DNA of 64,000 nt. Source: Nomia melanderi (Eukaryota; Arthropoda; Insecta; Hymenoptera; Halictidae). The stretch covers positions 9,672,001 to 9,736,000 of the forward strand of contig NC_135002.1 of assembly GCF_051020985.1 (NCBI RefSeq). Direction: 5' to 3'. Below the pieces are notes generated by a model. The model was given only the letters and a program-made list of their open reading frames with translations. It had not been told where the DNA came from and ran no database searches. Of the stretch, positions 48,516-61,800 are shown one piece after another (position 1 is the stretch's first letter; each line of letters opens with the position of its first letter). The position numbers and the translations under genes are program-made.

Positions 48516-50779
48516 TCCTCCTTCTCGAGTCCCGATAATTTTATTACGTAACAGGCAAGAGTTCACGGCACGCATAACCCGGCACCGAAGAGGGAACCGT
48601 TAAGCCGGTATGCATTATGATATGGCCCCGATGCGTGCGCCTGTACGCGCGAATCGCTCGACGAGTCTATTAATACGTAATGGCCACGGCAACGAAGATT
48701 CACCGAGACAGTCGAACGCGTAATGTGGCAGCGACTCGTCAATCGGCTTGCTCCGTTGATCCTGTCGGAGAAAGTGGTCGTCGAATGCGGCGGCCGTCTG
48801 TGTGCGAGCCAGAGTTGATCGAAATGTAATCTGATTACGTATCACTGACGTTAAATCGGATGCAGTAATCGATTCGATTATAAATTCTCCGTGCGACTGC
48901 CGATTGTTACTAACCTATGATCGGATCCAAGCGATCGCAGTAAGGCCTGCTTAGCGCTTGCGAATGGCAACTCTCGATCGAATGAAAATCGCATTTTCCC
49001 TGGTCCTTTCGATTATTCGAAACTTGGAAATGATAGCCTGCGGAGAATTTGGATTGTTCGATATTCTTTGTAGGTATCTATAATTTGAGAAAGTAGGAGA
49101 TGACGATAATTGAATAATGAGGACGAATCTGTTGGTACTACGCGCCAACGTCGCCTCTGAAGGATTGTTTGTTAGCACTAATTATTTATTGCCTCAACGT
49201 GTAATCAGATTATATACTTTGACCAAGTTTGGCGCGAGCAAGCAACAACCAGTTCCGCTGTTGGATACACGCGTCTCGATCATTCTTTCCTGAGTGGCAA
49301 TAATTTACCAGTCCGGATGACCAAGATTTACCTCCCGGAATTAGCCGGTGATCCTCTTGGCCCGGTTTTCCCTCCGGGTTTTAAGCCCCGGCTATGTATT
49401 TTATCGAGCGAGACCGGCGACCGCCTTCTTTCACGGGCGGACCCAGCCTGGATTAAGCTAGATCTTTTCGCTTATTAAAAATTTCTTTGGCCGAGCCCGC
49501 GCGCCTGTTTTATGGTAAACACCGTTTAATTTACTACACTTTTATAGCACAGCCTCGGGTCCACTCTTCTACGCTGAGGGATGGGTCTCTTCCCGAGGAT
49601 CTACGGAGTTTCTCGACTCATAAAGCAACGAATAAGAGTGTACTCGTACCACCTGACAAACATTCTCGTAGCTAATAAAATCGAAGTGTTTCAGAGCTGC
49701 GCGAGAGCCCAAAAATATCGGGACGGATGCTTTCTCCCTCGTTCAGGTCGGGTTCCCGGAAGAGTCAGGTTTCTCGACAGAGTCGGGTTTCGCGAGATTC
49801 CTAAAACTACTAGGTTGTCCGAAAAATGTCCTCCTTCATGAAACTTTCGCAAGCTTCACTAAATCAGATTTCATTCAACTATACTTCCCTTAATCCATTC
49901 GTTAACAATATTTATTCGCAAACTACCCATAATCGCCAAATTGAAAAACGTGACTTTTAAGTCGACCTGGTATAAAGAATAGAATATCGATCAAAATGGT
50001 CATCCCCCAAGCAGCGCACACACCAAGCATTTGCATCGGAATGAATAGAAGAATAGGGGATTGAGAATCGAATAAAAATTCAGATGTTCCCGTGCAATGG
50101 TAAGGACTCGCTGAAACTGAAATAGATGCCAATCTACCGAATATATCATTTATCTATGGGCAATTCGAAGCCCTGCTAGCCGGTAGCCGACCGGGATGCA
50201 AACCACTCAATTATGGAATAGCCTCGGGCCCGCTGGAATCGGCCCCGGGGTGGTTTCACCGCGATTCGACTCGGTGAATGCTTTCGTCCACCCCTCGTAG
50301 GTACGTGGCCGCCGCTGCTGCCCTTCCGCCAACGGTCGCCACGGTTTAAGAGACCGTGAACGCCGATCGCCCTCGATTACCCCGTCGGGTTTCGCTGATT
50401 TATGCTTATGCAGCCCCGGGACCAGAAAGAGGATAGGGTAATGGAATTGGAGGTGGACCGGTCAGCCGAGGAACTTGGCCGGGATCAATGCTACCCCGGG
50501 GAACGGTCGCGTCCCCGAAGAATCTGCGGGGACGTTCTCGTTAGCAGTCGATCTTCGGCGAGCACGCCGCCGTTGTCGGACTCATATCGGCGTAACACGG
50601 TGTTCGGGATCCTATGAAGAAGTTCGGACAATTTCTGAACGTAACGGACCCTCGATGGGTCCGAATGCTGTTAGGCATCTGGGGAAAGTTTGAGTGGATC
50701 TTGCAGCTGCACAGCTGAACCTCGATAACTCGGAAACCTCTATTTCTCGGGAAGTTTCTCTATTTCCTACCGTTCTGCC

Positions 50780-51080
50780 GTAGGAACCTCTACAATTCGA
50801 AATAACTCTGTAACGGAAGTTGTTTGAGCACCGTTTAGCGTACAGTTCACTTCTGCGAGTTAAATTTGGAAGAGGACTGGGTTCTGCGAATCGAAAATTT
50901 ATATTCAGACAGTTTATAAACTGAAAAAGTCTATAAGACTCGTAAAATTTCGGTATGCTGTGAGAACCTCTATAATTTGAAATAACTTCATAATGGAAGC
51001 TGTTTGAGTAGCGTTTAGCGTTTGGTTCACTTCTGCGAGTTAAATTTGGAAGAGGGTTCTGCAAATCGGAAATATACATT
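50780..51080. repeat. 180 bp direct duplication inside the longest open frame
   Basis: Two copies of a block containing CCTCTA, GAAATAACT and TTCACTTCTGCGAGTTAAAT start near 50784 and 50964. The 180-base spacing is 60 codons, so the minus-strand frame 50612-51265 (217 codons) stays open and shows a repeated NLTRRSE motif. A 5-base length difference between copies next to TTGGAAGAG changes the phase of the adjoining sequence, which argues against selection for the protein. The frame lacks any known domain and is treated as a by-product. Confidence 0.65.
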
Positions 51081-51129
51081 TGAAAGCTATGAATCGGAAA
51101 ACTCCATAGAATTCTATGATTCTTGGAAG

Positions 51130-54100
51130 TTAATGTATTAATGTATATAAATTTCTTATGGAAGTGATGTTTTTTGGAGAGGAGGTGAGGTTTAATTTTT
51201 CTAATTAAACGTACGTCAAAGTAAATGCAACCATGACCGACACAATGCTTTTCAAGACCATACAAAATTGAGAATGAAAGAAATTGCTTGAATATTTCGT
51301 AGTATTGTACTGTTTACTATGGTTTCATCTTTGAAAAAGGAGCCTTGAGATATACACAATGGCTGTCCGAACTGACTGCGGACAGGTAATCAAAATCCAC
51401 TGCCAATTTGTCGACGCTTTAATACTTGTCGTTTCTTACATTGGCTGAAAGTCTTGAATAGATTACGTCACTTCGATAAATTATACGCTATCGTTCAACT
51501 GTCTATCATCTTTCAGTGTATTTATTTGCAACAAAACAAAAACGTCGAATAATCCAATCATACGATAAATTCATCCAAAATTCATTCGATTTTCTCATCA
51601 CTTTCAGGCAAAATACAACCATTAATGATATACGTCCAATTTAACCTTTTGCCAGTGGTCCTATTGTTATTTTTCCTTTCAAATCTTTTATATCGCGTTT
51701 GTGCTGTACATTCATTTCCACATTCCATTTTAATGACAAAGAACCGGCATGTCCGAGAAACCTTTGTTCCAAACTCGAATTCAGGAACTTCATATCCGCA
51801 TGAAACAACACTAACAATACATCGTTGTTACACGCGGAAAAGAGAACACTGAAATTGAATATTCCTCGCTAAGTGGTATATTATATTAAATCTGAACCAT
51901 TTCCCGTTAAATGTAATAATGAAATTGCAGAACGCATCGACATTACGTACCCAAACAACTACCTCGCTAAAAGAACACGAACTTTTTAACAAAACAATTT
52001 CTTTCGTTTGAATAATTATCAAGCTTCGAAACAAATTATCCGAATAAACTGCAAAACACATAGATCAGAAAATAACAAATTTTTCGGTAAAAAATTGACG
52101 TTCTACAAAAATATTCAATAACGTTAACAAACCGATAACACCGTAATCTAACAATATTAATACCAAATAAGTAATAACTATAAGTGTTATATAAAACATT
52201 AACCAATTAATCAGTAACTATGCCTTTAATTTCTTCTCTCAGTGAACCTTCAATCTTCTCTTACTGAACCTCTTGATTTATTTCTTAACTATGATCGATA
52301 CAACTACTTTATCATTAATAATTTATTAAAAATACAACAAATTTTTATACTTATTCCATGTCCACGTTTACATCAAAGGTTGACGATCAATAACAGAAAA
52401 GTGAATATTTAATTTATACATCAAAAAAACTAACACTCTGATCTCTAACACTCAATTAGAAATTTTCGTCACGAGTCTGACAAGATAGCCCAAAGTGCAA
52501 CGCATTAAAATTATTAAGTACAATGCAGATTCAAAGCAGATGGTTCGCAAAGAATTGCAAGGGATTCGAACACAGCCAACGCCGAAGCTTCAAAAATTCC
52601 AAAAACTCCCAACTCCGAGAAACGAGAATCACAATTGTTCCAGCATCGAATCGTAATGCGAGGTAAACGTCGGTGACGTAAAACGATCGCTTCGCACGTA
52701 TGCACGCGTTACCGTGCAGGGTTAACAGGACCTCTCCCAGGCATTCCTTGGCCTCCCCGCTTCGTCCTGCCCTACCGGAGATCATCTTTTTGCGGACTGT
52801 CCCCTTGTCCAAGAATGCCCCGTTTTTGTCAGGGGGAAACCCTCTTTCGCAAGGCAGCGTTACGTACATACATCAACCGTGAGGATCGGTCGTGACCGAT
52901 AAGTAGGAGTGGCTGCGCGCTTCTTCTCTCCCCCGGGCGAGACCGTCTCCCACCGCCACCGTTCCCGGCTCCGTACCTTTTACCAGTTTATCGATCGCTA
53001 TCTGACCGCATATCGACGCGCCTTGACACATCTAGACCAGTCGCGAAGTTACGTCTCTCGTTAACATTGACGGGCTTAATGGACCGTTACGCGTTCGCGG
53101 TAATTACAATACTCGCCACGGCACACCGGGAAAAACCTGGAGGGCGGCCGGCCGGCTTCCGTCTACGTCTTCATCGCGAATGAAGTTCCCATTGATCCTG
53201 GGGAAGCTCCTCCGCTTCGCGATTTTTGGGAATCCGAGCTCGGTGAAAGGCGATAGGCGTCGTCCGAACATTCCAGATAACGTTCTCTTATCGATAAATG
53301 AAAGAGATACGAATTACCTATCGCTTCGAGCGAATGGGATAAGATTTATGCAGCGCGCGATGTGTATTATTAGGTGTTCCTATTAAAAGAGTTTCTAGTG
53401 AAATTGAAGCTGTTAAGGCGGAGGGTGTAAGGAGATTGCAGAACGTTCGATTTGAAGGCACTTGTGAATTTTCTGATGAAATTAGAATGATTCTGGAAGG
53501 TAGCGTTATTTTTGGGATTGTTTCGAATTTGAGGGGAGGTGTGAGTATTATAGATATTATAATGAAGCGGTAAGTAAGATATTTTAAATGAGAGATAATG
53601 TTATGTTATTTGGGCTCCGTGTCCGAGGAAATTGAGTTTGAACCGTAATCGTGTGTGTCCATGATTTACCGTTTCTACTACTCGTAAATATTCATGCACA
53701 CGCACCTTATGAATTTCTTATAAACTTTGAAACTATGAACTTTGCAATTATGAATTTTCAGGTTCGACTTTTTTAGAAAATAAAGAGACCTGAGGAGGGA
53801 CAGCTTTGGTTTTATCAACTTATTTTCGAATGCAGAGTCATCTCTTGCTTGGCTACACTGTTCATCCTGGCATGCCTTGTGTATGCATATTAAAAAGGAA
53901 AAAGAAATGTTCAGTTTATCTTAGTAGTTGGAACATGCTTGTTCGCGTGACACTGGTTTATAACGGCGAGCGCCAAGCGACTCGGTACTATGAATTTCGC
54001 TCAATCGTGTTGTATTTCGTTTAAACGACATCCAACGTAGATAAGGCTTATCGCATCAGCTATGCAACATTGTGTCTTGCCACTGCTTGAATGATAATCG

Positions 54101-54354
54101 TAATTTATACGGGCTTGCCGTACGATTCGACTTATGACTCATAAACTGTTGCATCTACGAGCCCTATCACGCACGCCGTGAGACGAAAAATATGTGCTAC
54201 ATACGTTGCTGCCGATCTCTTCCGAAAGAATCCCAAACTATGACACTCTTAATTTACAATACCATTTTAGATTCACAAGAAGAACGTTCACACGAATTTC
54301 ATTAACATAAACATTATTTTGCCGCAAGTGACATTTCATAAAAATACTCAATCG
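51130..54354. other. No gene seen; noncoding
   Basis: This is AT-rich at 51.1-52.5 kb and GC-rich at 52.6-53.3 kb. The 112-codon minus-strand frame at 52531-52869 overlaps a plus-strand frame and shows no domain. Confidence 0.45.
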
Positions 54355-54358
54355 TTAA

Positions 54359-54527
54359 CCTTTTGCACTCAAGAGTCAGCGCACAATCACCTGTTTTAAT
54401 ATAACAAAATTATAAAATTCGATATTCAATCTCTATTGATTCGCATACTACTTCCGTTTAAAGTACTCGCTCATTTAATCAATATTTCATTAGAAAACGA
54501 TGAATATAACACATTTCCAAGTGCAAA
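54359..54527 (+). mobile_element. TTAA-flanked MITE, family B, copy 5
   Basis: The left end is TTAACCTTTTGCACTCAAG (TTAA at 54355-54358), the best preserved of the family. The right end is TTCCAAGTGCAAA followed by ATAA. The length is 169 bp, shorter than copy 2 because of interior losses. It shares AAAATTATAAAATTCGATAT and GAAAACGATGAATAT with the other copies. Confidence 0.65.
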
Positions 54528-54531
54528 ATAA

Positions 54532-57500
54532 CGTGCAAACTACGGTAAAACGATAATTCCAGAATCCTCTATTATCATTTTCCTATTCTAATATCGATCA
54601 TTCTCCAGCGCAAGATTGCTGGGTGCACGAAAGGACGATCGATCGGTTGTGATCTGGCACCCGGTATGCAACACCGAGTGTGGGAGAGCGAGCACGCGTG
54701 CGCCTCAGTTCGCCGAGAGGTTAACGCGCCAGTTTCGAAACATACTTTCCAATCTTGCGCAAAATTGTATTACGTTGGGAACCGTTTCCTAGCGATGATC
54801 ACCATGGTCTCGGCGACCGGCCAGACACGTACGACGACGCCGGAAAAATAAAACGGCACATGATTTATCGTATCGCGGCGAAGGGATCATACCTTCATTA
54901 GGCCCCGATCCGGTCTCAGGATCACACGGGAGGACAATAAATGATCGTTTGATATCGGCCGGCGACGGATCGAAAGAAAGATTGATTGAATTTCGTTGCT
55001 ACGTGCCCGGGCTATTAACTATAATCATACTAGTCGCCCGGTAAAATCGAAACATCCATCATTCCTGTCAATGAGCATAAACGCGGGGCCCCGCGGACGA
55101 AGCGAGAGACCCGGCGCGAATATAAATGGAATCGACGAGGCAAAGTAGTCGAAAGGTACTATAATAGCTGGAAAGGATCTCGAGTTATTCCGCGGTACAA
55201 TTTATGGAGGAGCGAAGTGAAAGGCCGATGAACTTTCAATTCAGCTAACCGCTCGGCTCGGGCTCTTTGCGCAACTTTTCCACTTCGCCTCGTATTTAAA
55301 CGGCGCCGTGCCGCGCGAAGATTTCCGCGAGACCGTGCCGAATTCTCCAGTGCCTGAATTCGTCCGTGATTTTCCTTTAACTCCGGCAACTCTAGAATAA
55401 TTGCAGGAAACACTCGATGGACATTACCGTATGCGTCTTTGAGAAAGGACGCAAAGAAAGTAGGACTTTATGCCCTTACGTAGATTACAAGAGTACGCCA
55501 GAAATTCGACTTGTATTTTGTTATACACTATACTGAATTCTGTTCGTTCAAACGTTTGACTAACCTATATTGCTTACTAACATTTGTTAGCTTATCCTGC
55601 GGTTTCTCTTACAATTATGCGACTTCCTCACCATTAACAATTCTTTACGACAACGAAAGTCTATTCATCAAAGCAGACTACTCTACAACCGACGCTCCGA
55701 ACTCAACAGAATCAAACGATACTCGAGTAAACCCGCCAAACTCCGTTCATCCTCAACTTCCCTCGAGATAACACTCCATCGGCAACAATTATCGAAAAAG
55801 AATTCCGAGACGATTCTAACACGGCCATTACTCCCGCCATGAAAGCCAACGCGAACCAATTAAACCCATCGAAATCCCTCCGCCGCGATCGTAAAAACGG
55901 TCACACGAAACCCTTGCAAAAAGGAAATCATCGCCGAAGGTCCCGGGATCGGCGTGCACCCGTTTTTCAGCGTGGGCCCCGTTAAACAGTCCTTTTCGTT
56001 CGATAATGACGGACATCTCGAAAACCGCATTCCCTCGGAAATCGGATCACTCGGGGGGCCGACAGGCTTCATTAGCCGGCATTAACATTCCGTAAGCGTC
56101 AGCCAGTTCGCGCACAATAACGCGCAATCATCCGCGGGCCACTCAATGTCGCGTACACACGGGCACTATCTACAGCCTCGGTCGTAACGCAAACTAGGGA
56201 TAATTTATTCGTCGCGCGGGGTGCGTCGTCGGAGGGTGGCTCGGGAACGGTCTCGCATAAACGAGTCTGGAGGAGAGGCTCGCCCCGCTCGTCCCTCTCT
56301 TTCGCCGATTCGAGGAGGAGCGAGTTTCGTGGACTACTTTGAGATTGAACAGCGATGATCTCCGAGCTATTTCCGTGCAATCTCGTACCAGCTAACCGGA
56401 TTGTAGTCGCACACGCAAGTATCCTAGGATATATATACGGTTCTCGATATATTCGCCGCCGCCGACGCCGCCTGCCAGGGAGAGGAGCCTGTTCGAACCG
56501 AATTGATCTTAACCAGGGGAAGAACGGTATCGCCAGGATTCCGCGGTATTTCGCAGCCTATCTCATTACCGGGATGCAAGCGATAACGTAAAAACGACGG
56601 CATCAGTAATATTCCATTATGGACGATTCGATATCAGTCGGAAGAGAACGATGGCGAGGTAAAACGAACGCTTATGTGTGTATGCGTGTTTGTAGCGGGA
56701 TCAGCGTGAGACGGATCGATCGCGCGCTTGAACCGTTCTAGCGTTTAACCGTTAAAAACCTATGGATCTTTGGGGAATCTAATGGAAAAGTATTTCAAGA
56801 CAAACATCACAAAATTGATGAATGGTAGAATCGCTGCATATTTTTATTTTTAAATAGATCATAGGGAAGAATAGTGAATAAGTAAACTCGATTTCATTCT
56901 ACGAAGTGGAGTTCGATCGCAAATATCAGAACAATCTTGGAACAGCAGGGATTAATAAAAAAAGAAAAGGATATTATCATGAAGCTGATAATCAATCATC
57001 AGAAAAGTCACGTTCGCAGCAGCTACGGAATCCTGAACGAACAAAACGAACTCGGAAAAAGGACGAAAGCTAGCTGGGGATGCAATATACGTCGCGTCAC
57101 GCGCAAGTTCGGACCGCAGCTGGAACAAAGCTGCTGAACAACCCGACCACGTTCCAGTTACAACTGACGGGGAAATCCTCGGTGACCCGCTAAGTGGGAC
57201 TCGACGGTGAAACGGGAAATTTGCGACGTCCCCGCGCGTGTCCCGGGTTGCTTCAAAGGATGTGACGCGTGCTACACGTCGCTAATATCGCGATATGCGC
57301 GTGCGTGAAGCTCGAACACGCGCGCCATGTACACACGTATACGCCCGGGCGAGTGCGTGCCGAGCGGATTGATATTTTATCGTCACTCGTTAATGTCAAG
57401 AAACGCAGCCGCGCCGTAGTAGCCTTTCCACCGGTGACTGAACGCGTCGAACGACAGTTAAATCGAATCGTAAGGTGCAATTTGTGCTCGCGTATTCAGC

Positions 57501-58710
57501 CGTTTTATTACGCCACTTATTTCACACGTGTGAATACTTTAAATAGTGATGAATCGCGCTCGCGGACCGCTTGATTGACCGAGTTCCCGGTAATTGCTCG
57601 CGTTTAGCATAGATAACCATCGGTCGGGCTCTTTTCTTTTTTCCCTTCCATGCGTAACGCTGGTTATCGGTATTACTGGTTTATGTATCCGCACGCGCAA
57701 TTATTCCGAGCGTTACCGTACACGGAAAAACAATCGTGTAAAACCAGCTCCGATTGGTGCCGATCGTTGCGTAATGAAGATTGCTTTTCTTCTCCCCTCC
57801 ACTTCTTCCTTTTTTCTCATCTTTTTTCGCTCATCTTCTCGTGAAATTGTTACGTACACCGAGGGCCTGTTCGTTTGCGGTACGGGACCCGATGTAACGG
57901 GTGCGCCGTGAATTTCGGGATAAAATTGGAAACCACTGTTTTTGGGATGTACATGGTAGAGATGAAATTTAGCCTGTAAAAGTTGGTTTTTCGTTGGCTC
58001 GTTTTTTACGGTATTTTTCTGATCAGTGAATTTTCGAGTTGGGACCCTGAACGTTCTTTTGTTATTTTATTAATGATGATTAATATATTTTGGTCGACAT
58101 GGGCGATTTTAGAATCCTCGCTTTCAATTCGGTTGCGATCGTATTAAGAAAAAATAAGATTATACTTCCTCAACAGTCCGGAACAAATTACTAAAGCACT
58201 GCATCAAACTATGATTAAATTAGGTCACATTGATGCAAATTTCCAACCAGAGAGAACACTTTCCCACCGCAATAAATCAAGTCACCTTGCGAGGTATTTA
58301 CTATCTGATCATCACTGCCGTTCACCCGGTGCATCGTTGTTAGATGGTAACAACGATACCCCGAGCAATAATAGGCGACAATGCACGGGACGCAACCAAG
58401 CATTTTCGCTGCGAGACAGCGTTCAGAAAGAGTTGAAACGGTACAAAGGTAAATCAGGTGTGAAGGGGCGCTACATCAGCATTCCTCTCACAGCCCAACC
58501 TTTTAACTCTTTTCTTTCGTATGTTAATCTTGTAGGATGTAAACAATATAATAGTATCACTCGTTTCATCGCGAATGTAATGCCTACCTTGCAGATTTTT
58601 ATGCAAATTCAAATTGTCAAGCATACAATTAAAGGAACAGAATTACGATACAAAACGATTACAAACAAACGTTGCAAACATCACTTTTGACATTTTATAC
58701 ATTTTTTCGT
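54532..58710. other. No gene seen; noncoding
   Basis: This is a long mosaic of GC-rich and AT-rich spacer. Open frames include 159 codons at 58211-58690 (+) and 105 codons at 57594-57911 (+). None has a domain I recognise. A TATATATA run near 56430 lies in GC-rich surroundings but without a convincing initiator. Confidence 0.45.
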
Positions 58711-58714
58711 ACTG

Positions 58715-58800
58715 AATGCATTCAACCTAATTCTGCACTTTCAAATATCCCATGAATGCGTTCGATGCCATTCTGAATTTTCAAATGTCCTATGAATGCA
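58715..58800 (+). repeat. Two-copy 40 bp tandem repeat
   Basis: The unit begins AATGCATTC or AATGCGTTC and ends TCCTATG or TCCCATG, at 58715 and 58755, with a third partial start at 58795. The copies differ at several positions. Confidence 0.6.
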
Positions 58801-61800
58801 TACAGATCCAAAAGTCCAAGGTCCATTGATAACGGGACGCTTTAATGCTACGATATAAAATGTACAATGAAATGTTTTACAAAGCTGAAGCCCAGATATA
58901 ATTCCGTATCCATCAGCCATCCCTCACTAACCAATAATTGCTCGAAGAAAAACCCGTACTTCTGTACTTCTGTTAGCAGTTCGAATCTCCAGCCAGTTCG
59001 CCGGTTCACCGATCTTTAAAGACGGATGAACAGGTCTTGCATCCGGCTGGTTCGTAAAAACATATCCTCCTTTGGTCGCCAGGGTCGCATTGATCTCTAA
59101 ACTCCGGGGAAACTGGGTCGTCGCGTTCGCCGAGTGGTATCGCGATCGCCCGGAGATCGGGATTTGTCGTGCTTACCTCTTGAGCGGCATCCAGTGACAA
59201 CAAATCTTGCCCGGCCGCATTTACCTAGCTGCGAAGTATCAGGTTTAGCGCCCGGGGGATCACGTGACGCGTCTGGCCGTTGCAACGTTGCCCGGCCGAC
59301 TCGGCCAGCGGGATTCGCGCCGAGGAGAAAAAAAAGGTGGACGGGGTGAAACGATACTACAATTTGGCAACTGTTACGCCGTCGGGTATGGAGCTGTCGA
59401 TACCAGGTGTGTAACGTTCACTTTGATTACCGCGGCGATTGTTTTTCACGGATGGCGGATGTTGGTATCAGAAGCTGGCCATTCGAGTAGAAAGGAAATT
59501 ATTGCACCACCGTGTGAACGAAAGAAGAAATTTTCTGGGGCGTTCCAATTGATATTCAATTGGAATATTGTTAGGTACCCGTTACTGGAGATAGTATTAG
59601 AATCGGAAAGAAATGTTTATCGACTGATCCGCGTAAGTACGGCAATGGGATTACACAAACGATCGATCTATAATGCGCCGGGAATCTATTCGCTTATGGA
59701 CAGCTGCAAGCGCGGAAGTCTCTTATTCAATCGCGCGTTTATCAAGAAATCTGATATCGTAATGTAACAACATGATTATGATATAATATAATAACGTGAC
59801 AATATAATTCGGTGATATAATTCTATAATAATGCTAATAACGACAACAATAATTACAAACACGTCCCTGAGCGCATCGTACGCCGGCAATCCAGTCTAGC
59901 ACACAACGATGAAGAGTAACTAAATCGAGCGCTCACGAGCGCTAATGATGCGAACGGGTCAATCAAAATTCATCGGGGATTGATTCAGTGGCGCAATGTA
60001 CTTCGAAGCGATAACGTTTTGATCGGGCGCAGTTTATAATGCAACTCGGATTACGAATTGCCGGGGAAACAGCGTGGAATAGTTGCGGACCGGAGTTTCG
60101 TTCGAGTGGAAACTCATTTTATTTGCCGTAATAATATTTTGATATAATGATCCGATAAGATTACCGTTCCGAGAGAAGCTACGAGCACCGGAAGCGCGAG
60201 TGCATTCCATCTCGCGAAACCGATCCACGACGGCTTCGATAAGGTTCTTACCAGGAAGAACGAATTAGAGAACACCGGCGCGGAGGTGCTGTCGGCCACC
60301 GATCGACCGATTTCCGCCCTTAATCCAGAACATTTCCAGACCTACTTCCGTCGACTCGTGGGTGATGTAACCGGGGGCACCGTCCATTCAGGAAATTGAC
60401 CCATCTCGCCGGGACGGCCATCAACGAATACGACGAAGAAACATTCGAATAAGCTCCCCCGTTTTATTGACGCTTAAACGACTCGGAGGCACCCTTCTCA
60501 CCGAACCGGAAGGCTCCTCGCGCGCCCGATACGTGGGAGGAAGGTGAGCTTTCCGAAGAGAGTTTGGCAAGCAGTTTAAATCGACGATTTTATTGTTGCA
60601 AGGCATTGCAGTAGACAATCGAGCTAAAGACTTATGTTCTTTGGATACATTCCTTTTGGAAGTTAAAACGTTTTCAATACTCGTGTGGACCGTGACAGTT
60701 AGGGACTTGGTTGGATTTTCTATGAAACTGTTACACCATTAGATTTTATTATTAATCCCAATTTAAGAAAAGGAACAAAATAGGAGAAAATGTTATATCA
60801 ATGTTTCTAAGTTCAATACCAGTTCAGTAAGGGAATGAAAGAAGCTAATGAAAAAGCAAATATTATTTTCTGCGGCAAACCTATTTTCACCTAAAAGGAA
60901 TCTGACATCAAAAGTCGTGCATGAAGTCAATTTTCCGGAAATTTTCTTTTGAACGCAGCTACAATAGCAACGACAAAACATTTCTTCGCGTCTTGTACGA
61001 TCACTTCCGACCGTTTATTCGAGGATGACCGCAGCGTTGAAGTTTCTCGAGGCAACAGTGATAGGCGCTCCGGCGAGTGGAAAGTCCGATTTTAGAACCG
61101 TCGGGTCGCATCGACGCCCGCGGCGAAGGTACCGATCGGGACCGTTAACGAAGCGCGATGTAAGGTTCATCATAAATCGAGGTTGCGTTCCAAGATGAAA
61201 GAGGCCTGACAACGGCTCGATTTATCGCTAGTAATCGATGTTGTCTAGCCGTCAAAACGCAGCGCGGCCACTGCTCGACAAGGTGTGCAGCCACGTCCAC
61301 CTATCTCTGGTTCACAGGCTCACCGAAATAGAACGCCCTCGTCGATGACGTTTTGCGCGTCAGTCGATGACCTTCGTAGACGTCGACGGTTCCGTGAAAA
61401 TTCCCCTAGATACGATCAGATTTATAGAACTTAACGATCCAGCTGGCGCTGCGACCTTTTCGTCCGCCGATGACGTTCGAAACGGTCATCGATTCCGCGA
61501 ATTCCACAGGACCTAGTTCCTCGTAACCGCTTCGTTAACCCTTTCTCTCCAACAAGGACATATAGATCGCATAGAATTTGATAAAATTACTCCAAACATA
61601 TTATTCCAAAATACATGAAAATAATATCTTGTCTTTACTTCTGGCGTCCTTCCCAACGGTCAAAACCGAAAAGAAACTTCACATCTCTCGAATGATTATA
61701 AGAATCAAGATATCCACACTTTCAAGCACACTGAAATCAGTCTATCCTAACGAACCAATTGACTCTCCATTTCCACCGGCTCCCGAATTCATCAAGAAGA

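Larger units (their letters stand above)
47072..50767. other. No gene seen; noncoding
   Basis: This is GC-rich at 47.1-47.6, 48.1-48.4 and 50.2-50.6 kb and AT-rich elsewhere. A 17-18 bp unit of the type GTCGGGTTTC is repeated three times imperfectly at 49747-49800. Open frames are short, overlapping and without domains. Confidence 0.45.

Noticed and set aside
58211..58690. 159-codon plus-strand open frame
   Set aside because: It looked somewhat protein-like but resembles nothing I know, and the DNA around it shows no promoter or splice signals.
59264..59767. 167-codon plus-strand open frame
   Set aside because: No domain, start context or splice signals were recognised. Length alone is not sufficient in GC-rich sequence.
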